A stretch of 64,000 nucleotides of DNA from Gimesia aquarii (GCF_007748175.1 NZ_CP037422.1:6712334-6776333); one strand, 5' to 3'; shown: positions 28,042 to 36,054, counted from the stretch's first letter. Numbers and translations: made by a program. Notes: generated by a model from the letters alone, not told the origin.

Positions 28042-29421
28042 TCAAGGCAAATCGAAAATAAACGAAGCTTGAATTCGATGAGCGTCTCCCGTGGCACCAT
28101 TCACGTTTTTACGTATACCGTAGAGGTATTCGACGCCGACCTGGACGCGTTCTAAGGGGGACCAGATTAAATTAGCGGCCAGATAAGTGGTCTCGTCTAC
28201 ATCGTTCGGATCTTGAAAGGGAGTTGTACCCAAACTGTTTTCAGCATAGGTGAAGTTTGAACTCAGGTCCTCGTTCCAGTCATGTGTCATACCGACCATC
28301 CAACCAAAGAGAGACAGCAATCCGCTACGATCTGTGGCAGTGGGGGCGGCGTCTGGAAGATCGCGGTAACTGCCAATACCTTCACCAAACACGATTTGTG
28401 AATACGCTTTGGTTGAATCCGAAAGCAGGTAAACTCCCGTAAAGTTGAATCCCCAGGCGGGGCCGGTAATCACTGCTTGTCCTGTTGGCTGGAAACCTAC
28501 GATGCGATAAAGGCCCGCTGCCTGAAACTGGCCCCGCTCCCGCAACAGGCGTAGATGCCCAACGAAGTCAGGTGAGGGGTTTCGTGGTTCTCCTGTGATT
28601 CCAGTGGGCGTGTCAATAATGAATCGTGTGTCTTCGACTGCTAGCGCCAAACTTAAGTCATCATGAAAAATCGTTTGGGTCCACCTGGCTTGTGCTTGTC
28701 GCCGATTGACGTTGGACACAGAGCCTTCGAAATCAAGAGTTGCAGGCGCGGCTGCCACATCAGTAAATGTGGTCCATGTCTGTCCTACCAGTAAAGAACC
28801 CACTTCGCCATAGGCATGCCGAAGGCGAAACTGATCGTCTTCACTGAAAAAATCACCTTCTACATAAATTCGAATCACTTGCTCATCAGAGATCCAGCGG
28901 GTGTCAAAACTCAAACGAGATTGTCTGGCGTGAAATCGTGTATTTGTGCGGGGCGGTGCGCCGACCGGTATGTCGGTCGTAATAAAAGAGTCGGTCGAGT
29001 CAATAGGATTGAAGTCGTGTATAAAATCCGCTTTCACGAAGCCACCAAACTTCATTGCGACATTGGGACCAAATACAATCAAGCCTCCCTTGAATGCAGG
29101 AGGGGCATAGAGATTGAGCCCAAGATTTTCATAGGCAAGTGACCGGGTTGTGTAAGGTCCCACGAATCGTTGTTCATCGACTTGATCAAGATTGACATAA
29201 CCAGTTTCTCCAAATTGTGGCACAGGCTGTGCTACTGAGTCCCTGTTTTCCACTGCAGGAGCAGGTGGTACAAATTCCGTTTGTATTACTTGCTGGCTAC
29301 TGTCGATTGTACTATGCGCAATCGCTAACTCCGGGTCGGAAAACAGGTTGTCCTGTGCCCACCCGCTAATGGGGACCAGAATGACAATCAGGATTATGAT
29401 CAATCCTGTGTAAGATCGCAT
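28042..29421 (-). CDS. Outer-membrane porin, DcaP-like
   Basis: 459 residues. Signal peptide ending SGWAQ, a short Pro/Gln-rich linker (VIQTEFVPPAPAVENRD), then a beta-barrel beginning MKFGGFVKADFIHDFNPIDS, the start typical of DcaP-family trimeric porins, with HARQSRLSFDTRW, FRLRHAYGEVGSLLVGQTWT and alternate-residue hydrophobic strands to the C-terminal HRIQASFIFDLP. The barrel would sit in the outer membrane and pass anionic or dicarboxylate-type solutes in relatives. The GltS gene converges on it, so a shared substrate route is possible but not shown. Confidence 0.85.
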   Translation of the reverse strand: MRSYTGLIIILIVILVPISGWAQDNLFSDPELAIAHSTIDSSQQVIQTEFVPPAPAVENRDSVAQPVPQFGETGYVNLDQVDEQRFVGPYTTRSLAYENLGLNLYAPPAFKGGLIVFGPNVAMKFGGFVKADFIHDFNPIDSTDSFITTDIPVGAPPRTNTRFHARQSRLSFDTRWISDEQVIRIYVEGDFFSEDDQFRLRHAYGEVGSLLVGQTWTTFTDVAAAPATLDFEGSVSNVNRRQAQARWTQTIFHDDLSLALAVEDTRFIIDTPTGITGEPRNPSPDFVGHLRLLRERGQFQAAGLYRIVGFQPTGQAVITGPAWGFNFTGVYLLSDSTKAYSQIVFGEGIGSYRDLPDAAPTATDRSGLLSLFGWMVGMTHDWNEDLSSNFTYAENSLGTTPFQDPNDVDETTYLAANLIWSPLERVQVGVEYLYGIRKNVNGATGDAHRIQASFIFDLP

Positions 29422-29847
29422 TGGATTGGTTTGTGAGAAGAGAATGATGAGAAGAGAGAGGGAGAGAATTTTACCAAAATGTACAGAACGAGAAAACCTC
29501 AGTATCTAATGATGCATAGCCCCGTAAGATCAATTTATTGAGACGAACTATAAGTAGAGTTGTCGAAGCATGTTACAATTAATCATTTATTGAATCGTGT
29601 CTCGATATTTTTCAACTGCAAAAATGTTCGTTTTCGTAAACAACTCTAGATAGAAAAGGTACCAGGAATGCTCTGTAGAGGGGCACAAAAGGGGTCAGGT
29701 ACAATGCTGTTCGGCCCGGCAGTTGCTCTCGCTATCTGCTTTTCAGATCTGGACATTGAGTGATTGTGGAAATCGGTAAGTTGCTCTGCGAGCTTTTGGT
29801 GTGTATTTTAACCGGCGCAGCGTCAAGTAAAGCAGACGAGACGTGCC
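29422..29847. other. Intergenic region with one REP-like repeat
   Basis: Contains the REP-like AAAAGGGGTCAGGTACAATG at about 29687-29706 and otherwise no gene. The duplicated DUF1559 segment starts directly after it, so the junction lies near 29848. Confidence 0.5.
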
Positions 29848-30365
29848 GATGGACTGAGCAATACTCTCCCCGCATACGAAGTCAAAGCATTCACACGTTA
29901 TCTGCGGGATGGCAGTGGTGGCGGACCGGCTCCCCCGGCGCCATCGGGCATCAGCGCGCTGGGAGGCGAATTTCAGCCCACAGGTCATATGGAGTGGGTG
30001 GACGGTCGCGTTCATCAGACCGGATTTACGACGACGTTTAAGCCGAACATGGTGGTGGCTCACGCCGACAGCGGAACAACTTTTGACATCGATTATACAT
30101 CGTGTCGTGAAAATAAACCGACTTGAACCTGCACGGGACCAACGTACGCAGCGGTCACTTCGCGAAGCTATCACCCGGGCGTTGTGAATGTGTTACTGCT
30201 TGACGGTTCAAGCCGCAGCGTCGGCGATTCCATTGATGCGACCGTCTGGAAAAACCTCAGTGCCCGGGCCGATGGTGCGACCATCGGTGAGTTTTGATTT
30301 GGGTGCTGTGATCGGGCTATTCAGAGCCTATTGCAAATCGAGACATTATGGGATCTGACCCTGTA
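29848..30365 (+). pseudogene. Truncated, stop-containing copy of the DUF1559 gene at 24.8 kb
   Basis: Carries the second half of the 24815-25813 gene from GATGGACTGAGCAATACTCT, including [20 protein letters not shown] and the end GATIGEF at 30297, followed by the same 70-base downstream flank. No leader or N-terminal half is present. A C-to-G change turns the Ser codon TCA into TGA at 30124-30126, so even the fragment is interrupted. The intact version is about 4.5 kb upstream in the same orientation. Confidence 0.92.
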
Positions 30366-30396
30366 AATCACTTCGAGGTTATGAGGGTTTATTTTT

Positions 30397-30528
30397 TTAA
30401 ATCTCAGTTGTATCTTCGACTTGAACATTCGAATCATCAGCGGCTTCCTGAAGTCCTACTAAGATCACAGCGGTAAACGTCAGACCGGTTACGAAAATAC
30501 CGAGCAAGAAAATTCCGATCGTAGTCAT
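30397..30528 (-). CDS. 43-residue single-pass membrane protein
   Basis: Minus-strand ATG at 30528 begins MTTIGIFLLGIFVTGLTFTA, a membrane helix, then VILVGLQEAADDSNVQVEDT and TEI. AAAGGTGA lies six bases upstream, an excellent ribosome site, and the ATG overlaps the stop of the upstream small gene (TAATG). The overlap, ribosome site and hydrophobic design make it a real small gene. Function unknown. Confidence 0.65.
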   Translation of the reverse strand: MTTIGIFLLGIFVTGLTFTAVILVGLQEAADDSNVQVEDTTEI

Positions 30529-30704
30529 TAAGCTTCACCTTTACCTTGAAGCATGAGGCATCCAAAGGCAAGGATAGAGGGAACCCAAATCCCAACGAAT
30601 AGACCTTCTTCTCTCTGCCCACTAAACCACAATGCCACTGAAAAAACAAAAGAGATGAATGCAGCAAAAACAAACAACAGTTTTCCTAATTTTCTTCGTT
30701 TCAC
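30528..30704 (-). CDS. 58-residue two-helix membrane protein
   Basis: GTG start at 30704 with AGGGT six bases upstream. The product begins VKRRKLGKLLFVFAAFISFV, has a second hydrophobic segment EGLFVGIWVPSILAFGCLML and ends QGKGEA. A basic N-terminus and two helices with a short Arg/Glu loop predict an inner-membrane hairpin. Translationally coupled to the 43-residue gene by TAATG. Not recognised beyond that. Confidence 0.65.
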   Translation of the reverse strand: MKRRKLGKLLFVFAAFISFVFSVALWFSGQREEGLFVGIWVPSILAFGCLMLQGKGEA

Positions 30705-30956
30705 AATACCCTGTACCCTTTATGTGAATGAGTTAACCCAGAAATTCCCAGCTAATTGCTTGAGTTGTCTGTCGATATAGCCAAACAGAAAGCCGCTATG
30801 AACACAATCGCAAATACAATTACGCCTAACTTGAATATTTCCAGATCGTCGATGATTGAACTCCGCTTTCTAAAGTATTCGCTATTGCATGGTAACTATA
30901 GATCGCTCATCAGGTTTGCCAAGTGATAAATTGCGCTCACAAATTAAACGAAGGAG
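30705..30956. other. Region upstream of the small membrane pair; possible third tiny frame
   Basis: A stop-to-stop minus-strand frame at 30752-30895 reads SSIIDDLEIFKLGVIVFAIV followed by FIAAFCLAISTDNSSN, another single-helix design, but it has no usual start codon. It could be a decayed member of the same cluster. Otherwise nothing is seen. Confidence 0.3.
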
Positions 30957-31018
30957 GGTAAAAATTTATCACGAATTTTGATAAATTGAGATAGAGTAAA
31001 AATTCCGTCTATCAATTG
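30957..31018 (+). repeat. 62-bp element, copy C (upstream of the 31.1-kb gene)
   Basis: Right end TTCCGTCTATCAATTG and centre GATAAATTGAGATAGAGTAAA align with copies A, B and D; the left end is diverged. It stands 85 bases upstream of the ATG at 31103, same gene-relative orientation as the other copies. Confidence 0.55.
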
Positions 31019-31102
31019 TTCGCTGCCTGGTTCGTCACACTAGCACTGTTGAATCATAATGTTCACGAGCGCGCGATCTAATAATCGGATTGGCACACAG
31101 TT

Positions 31103-31585
31103 ATGCAAATGGAAAACCCCAATACACCATCTGGAACCAAGTCGAATGCTGAAAAGCATCGCTTCAAGTTGGGCATAGCGTTTATTACCACGGCCTTAGT
31201 CGTGACAATAGGAACACTCCTTCTGTGTTCGCAATCGAATCCCCCCTACGCAGGGCTTTTCTTCGTGCCATTCGCATTTGGTCCACTTGCGGTTACCGCA
31301 GTGCTCTCCTGCGTGTTGCTCTCCACGCGCGCACAAACAATGTTGACGATCAGTTCTGTAGTATACGCTCTGTGGTTCGGCTATATTTATGCGCAAGCCT
31401 TCTACATCAATCCTGACCCTCAGTCACCTATAGCCTTTCTGTTTATCGGAATCTATGCTGTGCCCGTGTTGGCCATTTTCTGGATCGCCGCAGGTCTCAC
31501 TCAATGGCGAGCCACGAAGCACGGGAGCAGCGAGGGCGGGCGGACCCAAAATGAAGATCATCCGTCGTCGCCCCGTGATCGGTGA
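31103..31585 (+). CDS. Small multi-pass membrane protein, unknown
   Basis: 160 residues, four predicted membrane helices: GIAFITTALVVTIGTLLLC, PFAFGPLAVTAVLSCVLL, MLTISSVVYALWFGYIYA and FLFIGIYAVPVLAIFWIAA. The N-terminus is polar and the C-terminus is basic and Ser/Gly-rich (GSSEGGRTQNEDHPSSPRDR). No family recognised. It is bracketed by copy C of the 62-bp element upstream and by a 95-bp repeat (E1) downstream, the same bracket as the unrelated membrane-protein gene at 35.5 kb, so it looks like one unit of the accessory array. Confidence 0.6.
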   Translation: MQMENPNTPSGTKSNAEKHRFKLGIAFITTALVVTIGTLLLCSQSNPPYAGLFFVPFAFGPLAVTAVLSCVLLSTRAQTMLTISSVVYALWFGYIYAQAFYINPDPQSPIAFLFIGIYAVPVLAIFWIAAGLTQWRATKHGSSEGGRTQNEDHPSSPRDR

Positions 31586-31593
31586 TGTTGCTC

Positions 31594-31688
31594 TTGCCCT
31601 CATACGACATACTCAAACGTTTTCTCAAATGCATTTTAAAAGACTCCCTCTAAAAAAGTTTCCGGTAAATAGATATTTGCCGGACATC
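31594..31688 (+). repeat. 95-bp repeat E1 ending in palindrome H1
   Basis: Starts TTGCCCTCATACGACATACT, continues CAAACGTTTT and ends in the hairpin TCCGGTAAAT-AGAT-ATTTGCCGGA (31661-31684). The second copy is at 35914-36005. Both begin within 20 bases of the stop of a small membrane-protein gene. Confidence 0.75.
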
Positions 31689-31786
31689 ATTCAAAATGAA
31701 TGTCTCTTAAAACAGCAGTTTTTAACGTCAATCCATAAAACTAGACTTAATAAGACAAAGTCACGAGAATGTCTAAAACCACATTG

Positions 31787-32053
31787 TTATCCCACTCCAA
31801 GATCTTGGATAAACCTGGCGGTGGGAACAATTTCATCATCATCTACACCTAGCTGGTCGATGACAATCTCTTTGACGATCGAAAATACGAAGTCATAATC
31901 TGTTTGCGTGGGTGGATTCGTCGCAATCGTTAGACCAACCATTCGTTTTGTTATATCACCAAACGTTTGATATCCTTTAGGTGTTCGAGTGCGCAAACCA
32001 ATCGTTGATAAATGCAAAATAATGCCAAGTGCAATCGTTGCTAACCAAATCAA
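31787..32053 (-). CDS. Membrane-anchored protein with acyl-carrier-protein-like C-terminus, truncated before the Ser
   Basis: 88 residues. An N-terminal helix (MIWLATIALGIILHLSTIGL) is followed by a short linker and then an acyl-carrier-protein-like start: FSIVKEIVIDQLGVDDDEIV then PTARFIQDLG. In carrier proteins the next residues are Asp-Ser-Leu, whose Ser takes phosphopantetheine; here the frame stops (DLGVG stop). The protein therefore has the first helix and loop of the fold but not the attachment residue. It may be a frame-shifted remnant or a fold-only variant. The gene converges with the membrane-protein gene at 31.1 kb over palindrome H1. Confidence 0.5.
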   Translation of the reverse strand: MIWLATIALGIILHLSTIGLRTRTPKGYQTFGDITKRMVGLTIATNPPTQTDYDFVFSIVKEIVIDQLGVDDDEIVPTARFIQDLGVG

Positions 32054-32145
32054 TATCAGTATTTCAACGTGCCAGACTATTACCCGGACAAATAGAAGAA
32101 AGAGGATTCTTGTTAGATTTGATTGAGCATATTCTTAGTGGATAT

Positions 32146-32496
32146 CTATTGGTTCACAATATTCATCGCAATCAAGCCAAGTGTTCCGCCAAACAAAACC
32201 ACAAAAACAGTGACCATTGTTGCCTGAATTCCACTCAACTCAATTCGCCCTTTGGTAAATCGCAACCGAGCAAAGTCACGTTTTCCGCGAACGATCAAAA
32301 ATACTGTCATGCTGCCAGACAATATTAAAAGCAATGAAAGGGTGGCGAATCCCGGTTTCTTGTTCGAAAAAATTAGCAGGGCTGCGAGTCCAAGTTCGAA
32401 TTCCCACGACAAAATCGTAATCATGTATCCAAACAATGATAAGGTTGAAACTTGCGGATGATTAGGATCCAACATCAAGCCTTCCGGAAAATACAT
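32146..32496 (-). CDS. Small membrane protein, unknown
   Basis: 116 residues, with three hydrophobic segments: SLFGYMITILSWEFELGLAA, GFATLSLLLILSGSMTVFLI and TMVTVFVVLFGGTLGLIAM, and a basic loop VRGKRDFARLRFTKGRIELS between the last two. Not recognised. Lies 92 bases upstream of the carrier-like gene on the same strand. Confidence 0.5.
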   Translation of the reverse strand: MYFPEGLMLDPNHPQVSTLSLFGYMITILSWEFELGLAALLIFSNKKPGFATLSLLLILSGSMTVFLIVRGKRDFARLRFTKGRIELSGIQATMVTVFVVLFGGTLGLIAMNIVNQ

Positions 32497-32611
32497 CTAA
32501 AGGAATATTCCTCAATTCGAATTTATCAGCTTAACAGATTATCCATCAAATGCAAAACTTCCTCTTAGTTTGCATCATAATTGGCTCGACTTTCTTAACT
32601 CGGTTTAAAAT

Positions 32612-32642
32612 GTTGGGTAGTAAATCATTATTTACCGGACAC
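32612..32642. repeat. Array palindrome H2
   Basis: GTTGGGTAGTAAAT-CATT-ATTTACCGGACAC, an imperfect member of the GGTAAAT/ATTTACC family, placed beyond the 3' end of the 32.7-kb gene. Confidence 0.55.
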
Positions 32643-32730
32643 TTTATTAGTATTGAGATCTTGCCAAAGAAAGTGACCAATAAAAAATCGTTTCCCGGTC
32701 CACGGATCGTTCAATTCGATCTATTTGGTA

Positions 32731-32961
32731 TTAAGATTTTCCAAACGCTTGATCATCCTCGCACGTGTCTTTCAATGCGCGGTCGACAATGCGACGGAAT
32801 TGACGTTCTAATTCGTCGACATTGCGTTTGTCATTGGGGAGCATCATCCAGCAAATTTGTAGAGCGTGGCGCACGGATTGGTCCACCTGCGATGGGTTGA
32901 AGAATTCTCGCATCTTGTCGAACGATTCTTCGTCGTTGGGATCGAATTTTTCAAATGCCAT
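32731..32961 (-). CDS. Small soluble conserved-type hypothetical
   Basis: 76 residues, acidic, helical: FEKFDPNDEESFDKMREFFN, VDQSVRHALQICWMMLPNDK, RNVDELERQFRRIVDRALKD. The well-formed amphipathic helices and codon use look like a real protein; I believe similar short proteins occur in other planctomycetes but cannot name a family. The region 32986-33020 upstream contains the wording TTACTGTATATGACGC, shared with other minus-strand array genes. Confidence 0.6.
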   Translation of the reverse strand: MAFEKFDPNDEESFDKMREFFNPSQVDQSVRHALQICWMMLPNDKRNVDELERQFRRIVDRALKDTCEDDQAFGKS

Positions 32962-33188
32962 TGAATTCTTCCTTGCTGCAGAATTTATTATTCACTTGCC
33001 ATTACTGTATATGACGCTCATAAGGCATCAAAACGTGCAAAAATTGTCTATGTGCTCAAATATAATACCACAAGAGCTGACACAGGTTTGTAATAAGGGT
33101 TAGTTCAAGACACCTAAATATCGTACTTTTTTGAATCACCCTGTCAACAAGGAGCTTCACACCCTCGTAAAACTGAAGAAATAAATAA

Positions 33189-33210
33189 CTGGGTAATATC
33201 CGTTATCCGG
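33189..33210. repeat. Array palindrome H3
   Basis: CTGGGTAATATCCGTTATCCGG; shares the core GGTAATATCCGTTA with H11 at 41257-41286. Confidence 0.6.
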
Positions 33211-33279
33211 AGAGTATTTTGATGAGCATCTCTTAAAAGGGTGATTTCTTAAGACTCGAACAATCTTACGAAACTGTTT

Positions 33280-33711
33280 TCAGTCGAACAGTTTTTTTGC
33301 TACAGGATAAGCAAAGACGAACCACATGCCGCTCATAATACTGATGCCGGCTAAGAATGCGAGAAACGGATTAATCGCGTTACCCAGAAACATAAATGCA
33401 GCCCAAGAGACGCCAATGAAACCGTAGGAGTATTTCCAGGTTATACTCCATAAGGGACATGCCTTGGCAAATCGTTCCCGTCGATCTTGCGTCTCAAAAG
33501 AAGGTTCTCCATCGGAATTCAACCCTAGTTGTGTATAGGTTAAGATAAACGGTAAATAGAAAAAAACAGCTCCGAAAAATATGGTAACAAATGCATTCTC
33601 AGTTTGTAGAAACTGGAATAAGGGAAGTCTTACAGCATATGTTGCTATGGCGAGAGTAGCTCCATAGAGGAGTGACAGTATGCCAAAAATTCGGGGAGCG
33701 TTCATCAACAA
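33280..33711 (-). CDS. Four-helix membrane protein, unknown
   Basis: 143 residues with hydrophobic segments FGILSLLYGATLAIATYAV, AFVTIFFGAVFFYLPFILTY, YSYGFIGVSWAAFMFLGNAI and PFLAFLAGISIMSGMWFVFA, ending in a basic VAKKLFD. A hydrophilic loop (EPSFETQDRRERFAKACPL) separates the second and third. Not recognised. Followed by palindrome H3 on its 3' side. Confidence 0.55.
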   Translation of the reverse strand: MLMNAPRIFGILSLLYGATLAIATYAVRLPLFQFLQTENAFVTIFFGAVFFYLPFILTYTQLGLNSDGEPSFETQDRRERFAKACPLWSITWKYSYGFIGVSWAAFMFLGNAINPFLAFLAGISIMSGMWFVFAYPVAKKLFD

Positions 33712-34044
33712 GGATTCTCCTAGTTGTTATTAGAAAAGACCAAGCAGAGAATAGACAATCGCAAGTACAAAAGCAGGATTTTGTCGGGATTTTTCACTTA
33801 GGCCCCGAGTTGTGCCCATAAACGCCGAGTATATCCCCATCGTAGAACGGACCAAGTAAGTTTGGGTTTTGACGTGAAGAACCTTCTCATTATACACAGA
33901 GCAGAACTCGTTGAGATTAGCTGAGGAAAATTTTATTTTGAGTATTTAGCAATCCAAATATCAGCAGTATTTCATTTAACGTATCGATTGCTGTAAGGTT
34001 CAAAATAATTATGAATTTAATATTTCAAAGTAAATCAATTCGCA
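33712..34044. other. Region without an assignable gene
   Basis: AT-rich, no frame with a credible start or protein-like composition on either strand. It separates the membrane-protein gene from the transposase remnant. Confidence 0.4.
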
Positions 34045-34080
34045 AAAGTGTCTGTTAAAATTACGGGCGTGTTGAAAAAG
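34045..34080. repeat. IS terminal sequence joined to a palindrome arm (H15)
   Basis: AAAGTGTCTGTTAAAATTAC is followed directly by GGGCGTGTTGAAAAAGCC. The same junction, with small changes, is found at 36879-36936 and 41697-41735 (GTGTCCGGTAAATCA then GGGCTTGTTGAAAAAG). The second part is the probable end of the IS whose transposase remnant begins five bases further on. Confidence 0.6.
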
Positions 34081-34084
34081 CCGA

Positions 34085-34475
34085 CTATCTGAGAATATGG
34101 AGAGAGTGGGTAGCGGTCATTCTTCGGCATGACCACCGCGCAAACAGCAAAAAACAAAACGCCTTCACCAACCGCTTCAGATTCTGAGCGGTTGCAATCA
34201 GATAGGCTTGGATTTGTACCTTGACTCGCCCGCGACAAACCGTGGTTTTGTTTGGCCTCGGCAAATAACCCTTCGCTCTTCCACATTCGCTCCGACAGCT
34301 TCTGGCGGAACACGGGATCGCGCATGCGTGTCAGTACTTCTTCAAAGACATCCTGATCAGGGCTGCGCTGAACAAAACGCCGAGGAGAACTGCTGCGTGT
34401 TCGCGCTGGACAGGTTGACGCTTGCGGACAAACCTTACAGTCCGACAGAATTAAAAGGTTCCTGACAACTTTTTC
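34085..34475 (-). pseudogene. IS1182-like transposase, 3' remnant with frameshift
   Basis: Minus-strand translation gives CKVCPQASTCPARTRSSSPR then FEEVLTRMRDPVFRQKLSER and MWKSEGLFAEAKQNHGLSRA in one frame, and after a frameshift RVKVQIQAYLIATAQNLKRL in another. The Cys-rich knuckle, the MWKxEGLFAEAKQNHGL block (containing the catalytic Glu of the DDE triad) and the QIQAYLIATAQNLKRL helix are hallmarks of the C-terminal third of IS1182-type transposases. The 5' two thirds are absent. Flanked on its 3' side by the IS end described at 34045. Confidence 0.85.
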
Positions 34476-34635
34476 TTCGTTAAAGGAAGCAAGTCAGGTA
34501 AACCGAATTTCTAAGAAACTCTGAAAATTTTGCTTGACTTGCAAATTATGAAAAGATAGTTTGATTTACTGCACCGATTATCATGCAATTCTATGCTCAC
34601 TGCTGTTTTCTCATCGCCTCTCAGGAATTCACAGA

Positions 34636-35292
34636 ATGACAAACGAATCCACTGGCCCTCAGATTTACGTTACTGATCGTGAGTCCAAACAATATGTGGC
34701 AGTATTGCATGAAAATGCGTTGTATCTGCTAGAAGACGTTAGCAAAAAAGTAGCTCAAACGGCGATTAAGTCGATTTCGGACGGTGGACCGGTGGTCGAC
34801 GCATTAGGCGACAAGGCGATCATCATTCCGGTTGATTCGGTGACGAAAATGACAACCGCTCAGCACGATGATTTCGTTAAAGTCTGGTATTCTAAAGACG
34901 GAGCCGAAAAGAAACATGTAGTTGCGATGGAGAGTCACGATGAACAAATCGCACTAATGCGTTCGATGGCTTCTGCTATCCCCAGTGCGAAAGAATCCGA
35001 GGAGCCGATTCCAGTGATTCAGGCCATTATCGGACCAGGCCTGACCTCGCTGGGAATCATTGGCGGGACAATCTTATTCTTTGTGTTGGCTAATGATGTC
35101 GCATCTGGTAATGAAATCGATACTTCCGGTCGTCGAGGTGGGTTAAAGCTCATCATCGCCAAAGTGCTGGGCGCCCTCGGGCCAACCGGAGTCATCGCAA
35201 TAGGAGTCTTGGCGTTAGCTGGTTCGCTGTATTGGGTCTACAAACGTGTTCAATCTCCACCGATCCGTACGACAATCGAGTGTTCTGCGTGA
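34636..35292 (+). CDS. Membrane protein, unknown, with two C-terminal helices
   Basis: 218 residues from ATG 34636 (CAGGA is 12 bases upstream; a longer frame from 34561 has no support). The first half is soluble, beta-rich: QIYVTDRESKQYVAVLHENA, LYLLEDVSKKVAQTAIKSIS, AIIIPVDSVTKMTTAQHDDF. The second half has IIGPGLTSLGIIGGTILFFV and GPTGVIAIGVLALAGSLYWV helices. No family recognised. Unlike most genes in the array it has no palindrome at its 3' end. Confidence 0.6.
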   Translation: MTNESTGPQIYVTDRESKQYVAVLHENALYLLEDVSKKVAQTAIKSISDGGPVVDALGDKAIIIPVDSVTKMTTAQHDDFVKVWYSKDGAEKKHVVAMESHDEQIALMRSMASAIPSAKESEEPIPVIQAIIGPGLTSLGIIGGTILFFVLANDVASGNEIDTSGRRGGLKLIIAKVLGALGPTGVIAIGVLALAGSLYWVYKRVQSPPIRTTIECSA

Positions 35293-35419
35293 CCAGCGAT
35301 AGATCCAACCATAGTGGCCCTGGCCCTGAGTTAAATCAAGATTTTGAATAACAGTTCTCATTGCTGCAAAGCAGGACACGTCTGTTGACCGGCAAGTATG
35401 CCAAGAGTCAATAGAGAGC

Positions 35420-35483
35420 CAATTGCTAATATAGATTGAAATTCTGACAGGTTTAGATAGGATTAAATTCTATCTATCAATAG
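35420..35483 (+). repeat. 62-bp element, copy D (upstream of the 35.5-kb gene)
   Basis: Begins CAATTGCTAATATAGATTGA and ends AATTCTATCTATCAATAG. Left end, inner palindrome (TAGATAG/CTATCTA) and right end all match copies A and B. It ends 32 bases before the ATG at 35515. Confidence 0.75.
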
Positions 35484-35514
35484 TTCTCCAGCTTATGTGA
35501 TCGCCGAGTGATAC

Positions 35515-35895
35515 ATGAATGAGAATTACTCCAAAACTGTGCTTTCTCCCTCAGCTCGTCGGAAGTTCTGCTTTTACCTGCCACTTGCCACGCTAGCTGT
35601 TGTGGGGGCAGTATCAACTGCGATTTTGGCACTTTTCGTCATTACGGTTATGAGCAAAGGCAATGCCCCCGCCTCTGGAAACCCCGACGCATACATCCTT
35701 ATGATTGCCGGGCCATCGGTATTGTTGATATCCATACTTTTCATCACAATATCCACGTCAATCTCTTGCATTCTCACATTTCTGATTTCATTTATTCCTT
35801 GGCGGAGACGAATAGCAGCATTCCTGTGTGGACTTGGGTTACACGCTATTAGTGTGTTCGTGGCGCTCTACTTCATTGTTTCACCGTTCAAATAG
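35515..35895 (+). CDS. Small multi-pass membrane protein, unknown
   Basis: 126 residues, hydrophobic segments FCFYLPLATLAVVGAVSTAI, YILMIAGPSVLLISILFITI, SCILTFLISFIPW and FLCGLGLHAISVFVALYFIV. Polar N-terminus MNENYSKTVLSPSARRK. Not homologous by eye to the 31.1-kb membrane protein, yet both share the same flanking repeats (62-bp element before, 95-bp element after), as if moved by the same process. Confidence 0.6.
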   Translation: MNENYSKTVLSPSARRKFCFYLPLATLAVVGAVSTAILALFVITVMSKGNAPASGNPDAYILMIAGPSVLLISILFITISTSISCILTFLISFIPWRRRIAAFLCGLGLHAISVFVALYFIVSPFK

Positions 35896-35913
35896 ATAAC
35901 TTAGTCGTTACAT

Positions 35914-36005
35914 TTGCCCTCGTTCGATATACTCAAACGTTTTTAAATGTGTTTCAAACGATATCCTCTAAAATAGTCTCTGGTAAATAGATATTTGCCA
36001 GACAC
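35914..36005 (+). repeat. 95-bp repeat E2 ending in palindrome H4
   Basis: TTGCCCTCGTTCGATATACT, CAAACGTTTTTAAATG and the hairpin GTCTCTGGTAAAT-AGAT-ATTTGCCAGACAC (35976-36005). Second copy of E1. Confidence 0.75.
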
Positions 36006-36054
36006 TTCCGCTGTTACAAATTATGAGATAAAAATACTTAGCCTTTATCAAATA

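Noticed and set aside
31770-31800. Simple frameshift restoring the carrier-protein Ser
   Set aside because: The alternative frame after FIQDL reads EWDNNVVLDILVTLSY, only faintly like a carrier helix and without the Asp-Ser-Leu, so no clean repair is possible.
34035-34325. 96-residue minus-strand frame as a stand-alone gene
   Set aside because: It is one frame of the broken IS1182-like transposase; the conserved end continues in another frame.
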